Source of the DNA: Actinoallomurus vinaceus
GTDB taxonomy: Bacteria > Actinomycetota > Actinomycetes > Streptosporangiales > Streptosporangiaceae
Direction: 5' to 3'
DNA length: 64,000 nt
Assembly: GCF_039542055.1 (NCBI RefSeq)
Contig: NZ_BAABHK010000018.1
Coordinates: forward strand, 164,955-228,954
The notes beneath the pieces are model-generated. The model was given only the letters and a program-made list of their open reading frames with translations, had not been told where the DNA came from and made no database searches. Positions 26,070 through 34,777 of this stretch are shown in pieces. Numbering within the stretch: position 1 is the first letter of the stretch; the number at the start of each line of letters is the position of its first letter. The translations under genes and the position numbers were made by a program.

Positions 26070-27392
26070 ATGTCGGATGTGACGCAGTCCTACGCCTATC
26101 TCCACCGCTCCTCGCTGGCCGACGGCCGGCTCGGCCTGGAGACCTCCGGCGGCACCGCGCTGGCCGGCCCGGCGGCTCATCCCCGCTTCTTCTCCGGCTT
26201 CCTGACCGACCCGGCACCCGCCGCGGCCGGCCTGCTCGCGGTCGCCAAGGTGGCCCGGACCCGGTACTTCCTGCCGATCCAGGAGCGCGTACGCGACCCG
26301 GTGGTGACGTCCAACGGCGACCGCCTGCGCTTCGAGTCGTTCTCCGCCTGCTGCGGCGTCTACGCCCGGCTGGACCTGCTGTCCGACGCGCTCGACGGCG
26401 AGATGCACGACCGTGGCACCACGAACGTCGACGTGGGCGAGCCGCTCCGCCAGTCGCTCACCCGGGTCGGCCGCGACCCGCTGCACCTCGCGGTCGGGCC
26501 GGACGAGCTCACGGTGACCACCTTCGACGGCACCGTCGTGGAGAAGAAGGTCCCGCTGCCCCAGCGCTGGCTGCGCGGGTTCGCCGAGGTCCAGGTGATC
26601 ACCGCGGGCTTCGAGCCCCGCGCCGAGCTGTCGGCGGCCGAGGCCGCACGCTTCCTGCGATCCCTCCCGAAGGGTTCGCGGGCGAGCGGCGCACAGTGGG
26701 TCGTGCCGGCGGGCCGTTCGTTGCGGCTGACCCCGCGCGCCGCTCCGGGCGCGGTCTGCCTGCCCGGCCCGCAGCGCCTCGAGGCGCTGGCTCCGCTGCT
26801 GCCGTACGCCCGCGCGCTGCGCGCGTACGGTCCGGCGGTACGGCCCGGTGACCTGCCGTGCGCGAGCGCGTGGGAACTCGACCTGCCCGGCATGCGGCTC
26901 GTCCTGACGCTCTCCCCCGAGGTCCGCCGCGGCTTCTCCGGCGAGGGCGCGGTGCTCGACGGGCTCACACGCGACGAGGCCGACGCCGACCTGGTCGGCG
27001 CGCTGCTCGCCTTCGAACCGCGAGTGGAGGTCGATCTGCTCGCCGACCGGTCCGGCCTGCCCGCCGACCGGGTGCGCCACGCGCTCACCCGGCTCGGCAC
27101 CGCGGGCCGGGTGGGATTCGACCTCGCGGAGGCGGCCTACTTCCACCGCGAACTGCCGTACGACGCCGGACTCGCCGAGGCGATGAACCCGCGCCTGGCG
27201 AACGCCCGCGCGCTGATCGCCGCCGGCGAGGTTCGCCCGGACGGCGACCTGACCGTCGTGGGCGGGCAACGCGTGCGCTTCGAGAGCGACGCCGCCTCCT
27301 GCACCTGCCCGTGGTGGGCCGAGTACCGCGGCAGCCGCGGCAAGTGCAAGCACGTGCTCGCCGCCGAGATCGCCCGGAGAGGTGACACGTGA
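26070..27392 (+). CDS. SWIM zinc finger domain protein
   Basis: 440 residues. The diagnostic SWIM finger is at the extreme C-terminus: CTCPWWAEYRGSRGKCKHVL (CxC...CxH). The remainder is a long, mostly uncharacterised domain beginning SDVTQSYAYLHRSSLADGRL, with a central part resembling a winged-helix/insert (DLVGALLAFEPRVEVDLLAD). SWIM domains mediate DNA or protein contacts. The next gene starts about 150 bp downstream in the same direction, a pairing I recall as conserved in actinomycetes. It is divergent from the permease. Confidence 0.85.
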   Translation: MSDVTQSYAYLHRSSLADGRLGLETSGGTALAGPAAHPRFFSGFLTDPAPAAAGLLAVAKVARTRYFLPIQERVRDPVVTSNGDRLRFESFSACCGVYARLDLLSDALDGEMHDRGTTNVDVGEPLRQSLTRVGRDPLHLAVGPDELTVTTFDGTVVEKKVPLPQRWLRGFAEVQVITAGFEPRAELSAAEAARFLRSLPKGSRASGAQWVVPAGRSLRLTPRAAPGAVCLPGPQRLEALAPLLPYARALRAYGPAVRPGDLPCASAWELDLPGMRLVLTLSPEVRRGFSGEGAVLDGLTRDEADADLVGALLAFEPRVEVDLLADRSGLPADRVRHALTRLGTAGRVGFDLAEAAYFHRELPYDAGLAEAMNPRLANARALIAAGEVRPDGDLTVVGGQRVRFESDAASCTCPWWAEYRGSRGKCKHVLAAEIARRGDT

Positions 27393-27483
27393 CCGAGCGA
27401 AGCGAGGGAGCCAAAAAGCACAGCACCTCTGGTCACTCCTCCGACGCCGGGAGTCGGTCGGGGCCGGGAGGTCGGTCGGGGCC

Positions 27484-27530
27484 GGTTGGTCGGGAAGAAC
27501 AGGTTGGTCGGGAAGAACAGGTTGGTCGGG
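27484..27530. repeat. 18-bp tandem repeat between SWIM gene and its partner
   Basis: GGTTGGTCGGGAAGAACA at 27484-27501 and 27502-27519, then a partial third copy, preceded by related GGTCGGTCGGGGCCG units from about 27453. It fills the space just before the ribosome site of the next gene. Confidence 0.8.
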
Positions 27531-27546
27531 CGAAGGAGGAGGCCGC

Positions 27547-30264
27547 ATGACCGGCTGGAACGACCTGAAGCCCCTGCTCGACAAGGGCGACGTCCCCGCC
27601 GTCGCCGAGCTGGCGCGCGGACTGTCGGACGAGGAGCGGCGGCCGCTGGTCACGCCGCTGAAGGAGTACGAGCGGCGGCTGCGCCGCGACTGGCAGCTCC
27701 GGTGGTCGAACAGCGGCACCGCGGTGACCATCGCCGGCGCGGCCTGCCTGTCCGGGGCCGCCGCCCTCGCTCCCTGGCTGGCCCGCGGGCGGCTTCAGGA
27801 CCACGTCCAGCCGTGGCTGGCCCCGACCGACGCCTCGCCCGTAGTAGTCGTCGCGTGGCAGAACCGGCCGGAACCGTACGACGTCGTCGGCGCGGTCATC
27901 GACATCCTGATCGGACGCGAAGCCACCTGGCTGCCGGGCCTGATCGGCCGGCTCGCCGAACGGCTGCGCATGCGGAACTGGGACGACCAGCTCTTGTGGC
28001 AGCTCGTCAACGGGCTCACCGAGCGCACCGGAATCGATCCGCCCCTCGCAGACGGTTTCGTGACCGGCTGGGTGGGAGAGCACGCGGTCAACGGTTCGGC
28101 CGTGATCGAGCAGGTCCGCCGAGATCCGCGGTGGGCGGCCGTGATCCTCCAGGCGTTCGAGGTCGAGCAGGCCGGCGGGTGGTTCGACCGGCCTCACGCC
28201 GAGGGCTGGCCCGCCACCCTCACGACGCTCACCGCCGAGGGCCTCGTCGACCGGGATACGCTCCTCGACGCGTGCCTCGGCGCGCTGCAGCGCGGCGGAC
28301 GCGCCGGTGAGCTTCGCGGCTTCCTGGCCGTGCACCAGGCGGTCGCACCGACCGTGGACGAGCTCGCGGTCCGGGCCCGCGACTACGCCGCCCTGCTTCC
28401 GGACGGTCCGTCGACCGTGGCCGGCATGGCGCAGGACGCCCTCTTCCGTCTCGACGACGCCGGGCGGCTCGAGCTCGACACGCTGCTCGACGCGAGCCGG
28501 TCCGTGCTCCTGCGCCGCGAGAAGAAGCTCGTCCGCGCCCAGCTCAAACGCCTGGACGCGGTCGCCCGGCGCGGCGACGCGAGCGAGGTCGTCCGCGTGA
28601 TCGCGACCGCCTTCGGGCAGGAGGCGGCGGACCTGCAGGAGCGGGCCTTGGGACTGGCGATCGAGCACGCCTCCCTCGACGTGTACGCCGAGCTGGCCGA
28701 GGCGGCGTCCGTGCTCCCCGTCGATCTCAGGGAGCGCGCCACCGAGGCCTTCGGCGGGGACCCGTCCGATCCGGCCGTCCCCGTGCCCGGCCCGCCCGCT
28801 TGGTCACCGCCGGCGCCGCCGTCGCCGATCGGCTCTCCCGGCGAGCTGGCCGAGGAGTTCTCGGTGCTGTGGGCCGGCCGCTCGGACGTCGTCGACCCGA
28901 CCGCCGTCGAACGGGTGCTCGCCGCGCTGGTGGCGTTCGCCTGGGCCGACCGCGCCGCGCTGCGCGACGCGCTCGATCCGGTCATGAAGCGGTACCGCAT
29001 CAGCCCAGGCCTCGCCTCTCCCCCGGAGCGTTACCGGTTCCCGAGCGAGGCCGGGGAGCTGTTGTCGGCCATCGGCGCGGCGGTGGTCCCGCCCGGTCCG
29101 CGCCGTAGGGCCAGGGAGCGGAAGTGGCGTAAAGCCGTGGACCGACGTTCGTGGGCCGGGCCGGAGCGGGTACTGGTGCTCCGGCTGCACGAGATCGCGG
29201 TCGGACTCGCGCACGATCCCCGGCCGATGCTGGTGTCCACCCCGACCACGGCCTCCGGCCTGCTCGATCCGGCCGAGCTCCTCGCCCGGCTGGAGCGCCT
29301 CGCCGCCGAGGGCCTGGAGCCATGGCCGCTCGACCTCGAACAGGCTTTGCTCCGGTTGCCTCGCGAGGTCGATGACGGCATCACGGTCCGCGCGCGGCGG
29401 ATCGGCACGGCCGCGGCCACGTCCCTCGCCGACCGGCTCGCGGACGGCGGACTGCCCGCTCCCGAGGTCACACGCCATCGCCACGAGTTCAAGGCCCATC
29501 ACTGGGGTGACGAGAAGTGCGTCCGGGATCTGGTGACCATGACGTCCCGTGCCCAGGACGGGACGCTGGCGACCGTCCTGACCGCGATCTACGAGGCGGA
29601 CACCTGGCCGGGCTACTCCTCGTACTGGCTGTCGTGCTGGCCCGCGATGCTCCCGGCGCACCGCGACATCAGCGCCTCCCACCTGGCCGGCCACTTCGCC
29701 GCCCAGACCCGGCGCGGCAGCGGGGCCGGTCCGCTGCTGCCGGTGCTCGCCGAGGCCGACGGACCCATCGGCATCGGGATGACCCTCGCGCTCGCCTACG
29801 GCCTCGGCGCCCGCGACCGAACGGACCGTGCCTGCGCCGTCGACGCCCTCCTCATCCTCGTCGCGCGGGAGCCGCGTGTGACTGCGGCGGACGCGCCCTC
29901 GGGGAGGGCCGACGGCACGCGCGGCGGCCCGGCCGCCGACGGGCCGGACTGGTCGGCGCTCGGCAGGGAACTGGGGACGATGGCCCGCGACGGTGTGCTG
30001 TCGCTCAACCGGGTCGTGGCCGCCCTCACCGACCTGGCCCGGTCGGGAGCCTGGGCGCAGACCTGGGAGGTGATCGCCGCGGCGCTCCCGCCCGCCCTCG
30101 AGGGCCGCCCGCAGCGCCTCGCCGACCTGCTCGCCCTCGGCGTGGAGGTCGCCGGCGTCGTACGGCCCCGGGAGGGGGTTCCCGCGCTCAAGGCCGTCGC
30201 CGAACGCGGCGGTTCCAGCCGCCTCGTCGCAGAGGCGCGCCGCCTGACACACGTCCTCCCCTGA
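27547..30264 (+). CDS. Large helical-repeat protein, DUF6493-like, partner of the SWIM protein
   Basis: 905 residues from ATG 27547, with ribosome site GGAGG. No membrane segments. It is Leu/Ala/Arg-rich with repeated amphipathic helices, consistent with a HEAT/TPR-like solenoid. N-terminus TGWNDLKPLLDKGDVPAVAE and the central blocks (FVTGWVGEHAVNG, DALFRLDDAGRLELDTLLD) match what I recall of DUF6493, found beside SWIM proteins; function unknown. An upstream stop-free extension encodes the 18-bp repeat and is not counted. A terminator-like hairpin follows the stop. Confidence 0.75.
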   Translation: MTGWNDLKPLLDKGDVPAVAELARGLSDEERRPLVTPLKEYERRLRRDWQLRWSNSGTAVTIAGAACLSGAAALAPWLARGRLQDHVQPWLAPTDASPVVVVAWQNRPEPYDVVGAVIDILIGREATWLPGLIGRLAERLRMRNWDDQLLWQLVNGLTERTGIDPPLADGFVTGWVGEHAVNGSAVIEQVRRDPRWAAVILQAFEVEQAGGWFDRPHAEGWPATLTTLTAEGLVDRDTLLDACLGALQRGGRAGELRGFLAVHQAVAPTVDELAVRARDYAALLPDGPSTVAGMAQDALFRLDDAGRLELDTLLDASRSVLLRREKKLVRAQLKRLDAVARRGDASEVVRVIATAFGQEAADLQERALGLAIEHASLDVYAELAEAASVLPVDLRERATEAFGGDPSDPAVPVPGPPAWSPPAPPSPIGSPGELAEEFSVLWAGRSDVVDPTAVERVLAALVAFAWADRAALRDALDPVMKRYRISPGLASPPERYRFPSEAGELLSAIGAAVVPPGPRRRARERKWRKAVDRRSWAGPERVLVLRLHEIAVGLAHDPRPMLVSTPTTASGLLDPAELLARLERLAAEGLEPWPLDLEQALLRLPREVDDGITVRARRIGTAAATSLADRLADGGLPAPEVTRHRHEFKAHHWGDEKCVRDLVTMTSRAQDGTLATVLTAIYEADTWPGYSSYWLSCWPAMLPAHRDISASHLAGHFAAQTRRGSGAGPLLPVLAEADGPIGIGMTLALAYGLGARDRTDRACAVDALLILVAREPRVTAADAPSGRADGTRGGPAADGPDWSALGRELGTMARDGVLSLNRVVAALTDLARSGAWAQTWEVIAAALPPALEGRPQRLADLLALGVEVAGVVRPREGVPALKAVAERGGSSRLVAEARRLTHVLP

Positions 30265-30278
30265 CCCGGAACCACCGA

Positions 30279-30312
30279 CGGCCGGCCGAGTCCGCTCGGG
30301 CTCGACCGGCCG
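30279..30312 (+). terminator. Stem-loop terminator candidate
   Basis: 12-base arms CGGCCGGCCGAG (30279-30290) and CTCGACCGGCCG (30301-30312) with one mismatch, 14 bases after the stop of the large helical protein. No U run. The rest of the gap to 30425 holds nothing else recognisable. Confidence 0.5.
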
Positions 30313-30425
30313 CGTCTCCCACGCCGTACGTGCGTCCTGCCGTGCAGCTTTGTCGAGCTTTGGTCACCAGCGACATCCACCACGGCTACACGATCCGCCC
30401 CATATGAGACAGGAATGATGGTGTC

Positions 30426-30881
30426 GTGCTGATTCGCATCGAGGCGTCACAGCTGCCCGGACGGGATTGTGGACAGGCCCCCGGTTTTCCCGGTTACCGC
30501 AACATCCACGTCGGCGTGCAGCGGCGTGACCGCCCGGCTGAGCTTCTCGACCTGCACCCCGGCGACGCCCCCTCCGCGGCATGGGAGCTGGAGGTCACCA
30601 CCACCGCGACCGAGACGGGGTGGGATCTTCGCGGCCCCTACGTGCAGGGTCGTCCGGGTAGCCGGTTCGTCTACCTGTCATGGGGGGCCGTGAACAGCGA
30701 CGGGCATTTCGCGATGTTCCGGCGGGCGAAGCTGTGGTTCGACGCCATCGGCCTGGACGTCCTGGACGCGGCGGTGAGCAGCGGGCTGTTGGTGGCCCAA
30801 TTGGGATTGACCGATGCGCGCGGCCATCCGCTGTGCGCGGCGGTCCGGCCTCCGCTGATCGAATGGTCGGCCGGCTCCTGA
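30426..30881 (+). CDS. Small conserved protein, DUF5990-like
   Basis: 151 residues, soluble. The N-terminus LIRIEASQLPGRDCGQAPGF and the segments IHVGVQRRDRPAELLDLHPG and WELEVTTTATETGWDLRGPY match my memory of DUF5990, a small actinobacterial beta-rich family of unknown role. Start GTG 30426 has only a modest purine stretch (AGGAATGATGG). It precedes the MFS gene by 35 bases in the same direction and may be co-transcribed. Confidence 0.65.
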   Translation: MLIRIEASQLPGRDCGQAPGFPGYRNIHVGVQRRDRPAELLDLHPGDAPSAAWELEVTTTATETGWDLRGPYVQGRPGSRFVYLSWGAVNSDGHFAMFRRAKLWFDAIGLDVLDAAVSSGLLVAQLGLTDARGHPLCAAVRPPLIEWSAGS

Positions 30882-30916
30882 ACTCCCGTCTGTGTCCCTA
30901 TCACCGGAGATAACCC

Positions 30917-32212
30917 ATCAGTAACGCCGAGCAGGGCAGCGGGGGTTCCGCTGCGTCCACCGCCGAGCCACGTCCCGACGCCTCGGCTCCGGCCGGGCAC
31001 CCCCGGCTGCCGCGCGCGTATCTCGTCTGGCTGTCGGGCGCGCTCGCGTCGCTCGCCGGCGACTCCATGCTGTACTTCGCGCTGGGCTGGGCGGCGACCG
31101 CGCACAGCGGCGCGGTGGCGGGCCTGGTGCTCACCGCGATCAACCTGCCCCGCGTGGCGCTGCTGCTCGTGGGCGGTGCGGTCGGCGACCGGCTCGGAGC
31201 GCGTCGCGTGATGATCGCCGGTGACTCGGCGATGCTCGTCGTGTCGCTCGTGCTGGCCGCCCTGTCGTACCACTTGGGTGCCGAGCCCTGGCTGCTGATC
31301 GCCGCGGGTGTCCTGATCGGCGTCGTGGACGCCTTCTACCTGCCCGCCTCGGGGTCGATGCCACGCCGTCTCGTCGGCAACGCCCGCCTCCCCCGCGCGC
31401 TCGCGCTGCGGCAGGTCGGCGCACAGCTCATCACGATGGGGGGCGGCCCGCTGGGTGGTCTCCTGGTCGGGCTCGCGGGCCTGGCCGGGGCGGCGCTCGT
31501 CGACGCCGTCACCTTCGTTCTCGTACTCGTCGTACTGATCGTGATCAAGCCGCGTCAGGACGTACCGGCGGCCGGCACCGAGCGGAACGTCCTACGGGAG
31601 GCCGCCGACGCCGTACGCGTGGGCTTCGGCGACGCGGTGCTGCGGCCGGGGCTGCTCCTCGTGGGGACGGCGGCCGGGTTCCTCCTGCCCGTCATGCCGC
31701 TGCTGCTGCCGCTGCTCGCCCGCGACCGGCACTGGAGCGCGGGTGCCACCGGCCTCGTCGTCGGCGCCCAGGGCATCGGCATGGTCGCCGTCACGCTCGG
31801 TGTCGTACGACGCGGTCCACTGGGCCGACCTGGTCTGCTGGCCGCATGCGGTCTGATGGTGGCCGGGCTCGGCGTGCTCGCGCTCGCCCTCGCGCCAAGT
31901 TCCGCCGCGGCAATGGGCGCGGGACTGATCGTCGGGCTCGGCAACGGGCTGTTCTCCTCGCACATCGGCCCGCTGATCATGACGGTGACGCCGGAGTCCC
32001 ATCTCTCCCGTATTCAGGCCCTGTTGACGCTCGTGCAGAGCCTGTCGCTCCTGGTCATGAACAACGTCCTCGGCAATGTCGCGGGCCTGGCCGGCGCTGC
32101 CCTCGCCGTCGCCGTGTGCGCGGTCGCGGTCGCCGGGACCGGGCTGCTCGCCCTTGCCTCCCGCCCGCTGCGCACCACCCGCACGGGGCTCGGCCGGCCG
32201 CGGCTCCCCTGA
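30917..32212 (+). CDS. MFS transporter with apparent ATC start codon
   Basis: 431 residues if translation begins at ATC 30917. No ATG, GTG or TTG occurs in frame between the preceding TAA (30911) and ATG 31067, yet 31067 lies in the middle of TM1 (WLSGALASLAGDSMLYFALG). GGAG sits seven bases before ATC, exactly where a start is expected, and ATCAGTAACGCC looks like a one-base change from ATGAGTAACGCC. The rest is an intact 12-TM major facilitator with a cytoplasmic loop 2-3 motif (GGAVGDRLGARRVMIAGD), probably a drug-type exporter. Its stop abuts the stop of the convergent CBM2 gene (TGATCA). Confidence 0.8.
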   Translation: MSNAEQGSGGSAASTAEPRPDASAPAGHPRLPRAYLVWLSGALASLAGDSMLYFALGWAATAHSGAVAGLVLTAINLPRVALLLVGGAVGDRLGARRVMIAGDSAMLVVSLVLAALSYHLGAEPWLLIAAGVLIGVVDAFYLPASGSMPRRLVGNARLPRALALRQVGAQLITMGGGPLGGLLVGLAGLAGAALVDAVTFVLVLVVLIVIKPRQDVPAAGTERNVLREAADAVRVGFGDAVLRPGLLLVGTAAGFLLPVMPLLLPLLARDRHWSAGATGLVVGAQGIGMVAVTLGVVRRGPLGRPGLLAACGLMVAGLGVLALALAPSSAAAMGAGLIVGLGNGLFSSHIGPLIMTVTPESHLSRIQALLTLVQSLSLLVMNNVLGNVAGLAGAALAVAVCAVAVAGTGLLALASRPLRTTRTGLGRPRLP

Positions 32213-33403
32213 TCAGCAGCCGATGCGGGAGGAGCCGACGGCGACGTCGTCGAACCAGAGGGTGTCCTGCGCGCCGCCGTAGCTCTCCCAGCCGAGGCGC
32301 AGGTCGGTGGGGTGCGGGCGCCAGTTCGCCCGGCTCAGCCACTGGCGGTCGACGTCCGGCGTCGGGGTGCCGTCGAGGTGGAGGCCCGCCACCTCGGTTC
32401 CGTTCAGCCAGGTGCTCATGGTGCCGTTCGTCCCGTTGACGGCGAACTCCAGGCAGGACCACTGGTTCACCGGGAGCGGCACGCTCATCGCGACTCCGGC
32501 CGGGCTCTGCTCGGGCAGCGTCGCGTCGTCGGACTCGCGGTTCCACTGCAGCGCCTGGTTCTGGCCGCCCAGCCGCAGGTGCTTGCCGCCGTCGGCCGCG
32601 TCGGTGAGGGTCGTGAAGGCGACGTGCCCGGCCGGCAGCGCCTGCGTGTGCCGGACGTAGTAGCGGACGTACACCACCGGCCCGGCCGCGGCCACGCCCG
32701 TCGTGTTGACGGCGAACGCGTGGTCGCAGTAGGTCGCGCCGCCGTCGACGCGAAGCGACGTGCTGCCGGTGTGGGCCTGGGTGTGGTCGACGGCCACGGT
32801 GCCGGTGCCCTGGCAGTCCGGGTACGACGGCTGCCAGGCGCCGGACGGCGTCGTGCCGGTCTGGCCCTCGAAGCCGTCGCAGAACGCCGCCTGCGCGCAT
32901 GACGTCGGCGGCGTGGGCGTCGGGGTGGGGGTCGGCGTGGGCGTGCCGTCACCGTCGCAGCGCGCACCGTTCAGGGCGAAGTCGCCCGGGACCGCGTTCT
33001 GGCCGCTGAAGGTCCCCTGGAAGCCGAAACCCGCCGACCCTCCGGTCGCGAGCGTGCCGTTGTAGCCGCTGTCGTGGGCCGTGACGGCCTGCCCGGTCTG
33101 CGTGACCTGGGCGTTCCAGGCCGAGGTGACCTTCTGGTCCCCGGCGAACGTCCAGGTCAACGTCCAGCTCGTGACGGGCGCGGCGTTGTTGGTGACCGTG
33201 ACCTGCGCGGTGAAGCCGCCCGTCCACTGGTTGAGGGAGTAGGCCACCGCGCAGGGCGGCGCGGCGGACGCCGACCCGGCCCCCGGCAGGCCGAGGGTGA
33301 GCGACACCACGAGGAGCACGGCCCCGAGCACCGCCGGGACCACCCCGTACGGCCACGAGAGACGCCGGGAAGTCGTGGGACGGGGGTTCGCTGGGCCGGT
33401 CAT
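32213..33403 (-). CDS. Secreted CBM2-family carbohydrate-binding protein with lectin/glucanase-like domain
   Basis: 396 residues. Signal peptide with twin-Arg-free hydrophobic core (VPAVLGAVLLVVSLTLGLPG) cut near SASA-AP. A CBM2 domain follows at about residues 48-150, with typical aromatic surface residues (CAVAYSLNQWTGGFTAQV, WTLTWTF, GTFSGQN) and terminal cysteines, then a TPTPTPTPTPP linker, and a C-terminal domain of about 220 residues starting CAQAAFCDGFEGQ, resembling concanavalin-like lectin/polysaccharide-binding proteins. It probably acts on or sticks to cellulose or chitin; no catalytic motif is recognised. ATG 33403 follows GAGGAG. Confidence 0.85.
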   Translation of the reverse strand: MTGPANPRPTTSRRLSWPYGVVPAVLGAVLLVVSLTLGLPGAGSASAAPPCAVAYSLNQWTGGFTAQVTVTNNAAPVTSWTLTWTFAGDQKVTSAWNAQVTQTGQAVTAHDSGYNGTLATGGSAGFGFQGTFSGQNAVPGDFALNGARCDGDGTPTPTPTPTPTPPTSCAQAAFCDGFEGQTGTTPSGAWQPSYPDCQGTGTVAVDHTQAHTGSTSLRVDGGATYCDHAFAVNTTGVAAAGPVVYVRYYVRHTQALPAGHVAFTTLTDAADGGKHLRLGGQNQALQWNRESDDATLPEQSPAGVAMSVPLPVNQWSCLEFAVNGTNGTMSTWLNGTEVAGLHLDGTPTPDVDRQWLSRANWRPHPTDLRLGWESYGGAQDTLWFDDVAVGSSRIGC

Positions 33404-33503
33404 GGGCACTCCTCACCGGGGCGGCGCGTACGCACCAGAGTGCGAGCACCTCAACCACCCCGGCAAGGATCTTCCACGTTCTTTCACGACCGGCCGGAAC
33501 GGC

Positions 33504-33944
33504 TCAGTGAGTGGGCTTCCAGCCGTGCAGGCGCATCAGGACGGCGGCCACGTGGGCGAAGCGCTCGCCTTCGAGGATCGCGCCCTCCCGGCGGATGTCG
33601 TCCTCGTCGAGCTCGAAGACGCGGTCCAGCCGCACGTACGAGTCACGGCCGTCACGGTCCCAGGTTCCCGAGCCCAGCTCCATCCAGTCCGGGTCGTCAC
33701 CGTGGTCGCGGCTGGACAGCATCATCGCGAGCAGCCGGCGCCCGTGGCGTCCGACGACCAGCAGCGGCCGGTCCTTCCCGCGCGCCGGGTCCTCCTCGTA
33801 GGGCACCCACGCCCAGACGATCTCACCGGGGTCCGCGAGCCCGTCCAGGTCCGGGGAGTATTCCAGGGTCGCGGCCCGCTCAGGGGTGTAGATCTCACGC
33901 ACCACTCCGCGGGCCGGCCGCGGGTCTTCACCGTGATCAAGCAT
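33504..33944 (-). CDS. PemK/MazF-like protein, no visible antitoxin
   Basis: 146 residues. The beta-barrel signature IVWAWVPYEEDPARGKDRPLLVVGRHG (here IVWAWVPYEEDP and GKDRPLLVVGRHG) and a later GSGTWDRDG/SYVRLDRVFEL match the PemK/MazF-like superfamily. Classical MazF are mRNA interferases, but this longer actinobacterial subgroup often lacks an antitoxin and may not be toxic. It begins nine bases after the TetR-like gene stop in the same direction. Start ATG 33944 has a weak ribosome site. Confidence 0.75.
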   Translation of the reverse strand: MLDHGEDPRPARGVVREIYTPERAATLEYSPDLDGLADPGEIVWAWVPYEEDPARGKDRPLLVVGRHGRRLLAMMLSSRDHGDDPDWMELGSGTWDRDGRDSYVRLDRVFELDEDDIRREGAILEGERFAHVAAVLMRLHGWKPTH

Positions 33945-33953
33945 CCGGGCAGC

Positions 33954-34598
33954 CTATCCGGCCGGGTCCGGCGCCGTTCCCTCGGCCAGAGAGCACGCCG
34001 GACGGTGACCGAGGCGGAGGCCGGCGATGATCTGGGCGATGTACGCGTCCTCCGCGGGTGCCTCACCGAGCAACATCTTCATGAAGACGTGGTTGAGGCA
34101 GGCACCGAGGAGGAGCTGGGCGGCCGCCGTGCAGTCGACGTCCGGCGCGATCCGTCCGAGCTCGCGCTCCCCGGCGAGGTAGCGCGCGACGGCGTCGTAC
34201 GCCGCCTGCGGACCCAGGTCATGGGTCTGGAAGACCTGCCGGAGCCGCATCAGCTGGTCCGGGTTGGCGAAGACGGACACCTTCGCGGTCAGGATCCCCG
34301 TGTAGAAGCCGATGGTCGCCTGAGCGGCGGGAGCCAGGTTGTCGGTGACGTCACCTTTGCCGACCCGCGTGCCCAGGTCCTTCATGACGCGCGCGTAGAC
34401 GGGCAGCCGGTCCTGCAGAAGGGCGAGGTAGAGGGTCACCGCGGACTGATCGGACGGGTCCGCGGCCGCCCGCCCATCGGAGCCGACGGCCGGGGCGCCC
34501 CGCATGATGTCCGCGGCCGCTCCGAGCACCTGATGTCGTACGGCGTCGCCATGACCGCCCGCCGGCGAAGACCACGCCGATTGATCATCGGATTCCAT
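33954..34598 (-). CDS. TetR-like regulator with degenerate helix-turn-helix
   Basis: 214 residues from ATG 34598. The C-terminal ~150 residues are a normal TetR ligand-binding domain (AQATIGFYTGILTAKVSVFA, AAAQLLLGACLNHVFMKML). In the N-terminal region the spacing from helix 1 (LGAAADIMRG) to the recognition-helix TLY is that of TetR proteins, but the usual (A)AGVS turn is replaced by AAADPSDQSAVTLY. Either DNA binding has diverged or been lost. The next gene (PemK-like) follows by nine bases. A partial inverted repeat overlaps its start region. Confidence 0.7.
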   Translation of the reverse strand: MESDDQSAWSSPAGGHGDAVRHQVLGAAADIMRGAPAVGSDGRAAADPSDQSAVTLYLALLQDRLPVYARVMKDLGTRVGKGDVTDNLAPAAQATIGFYTGILTAKVSVFANPDQLMRLRQVFQTHDLGPQAAYDAVARYLAGERELGRIAPDVDCTAAAQLLLGACLNHVFMKMLLGEAPAEDAYIAQIIAGLRLGHRPACSLAEGTAPDPAG

Positions 34599-34599
34599 G

Positions 34600-34618
34600 A
34601 CGCACAAGGATCTTGCGT
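34600..34618. promoter_or_regulatory. Candidate operator overlapping the TetR-like gene's upstream edge
   Basis: ACGCACAAGGATCTTGCGT: inverted arms around GAT with one bulge (ACGCACAAG/CTTGCGT), placed immediately upstream of ATG 34598. Plausible autoregulatory site. Confidence 0.3.
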
Positions 34619-34631
34619 AGAACCGACCCCG

Positions 34632-34775
34632 TCAACGCGAACGTTCCAAACAGCGCGGAGTCGCCCGGTCGTCGCAGGCCGGGTGGCGGCCGGAACCGTC
34701 CAGGCCGCTGACCTCGTGGCCCCGGGACAGCGCCTCGGCCACCACGCGGGCGCCGACGTCCCCGGTGATGCGCAT
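34632..34775 (-). pseudogene. NmrA/NAD(P)-binding protein remnant in the EamA operon
   Basis: 47 codons: RITGDVGARVVAEALSRGHE, then VSGLDGSGRHP, aligning to the N-terminus of NmrA/SDR proteins but lacking several residues of the GATG loop and everything after the first ~35 residues. ATG 34775 lies two bases after the EamA stop with GGAG inside the EamA end, so an intact gene was once translationally coupled. Compare the intact NmrA-like gene at 11129-11899. Confidence 0.55.
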
Positions 34776-34777
34776 GC

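Noticed and set aside
27484..27530. CRISPR-like repeats
   Set aside because: Units are directly adjacent with no spacers, only 2-3 copies, and no cas genes are near.
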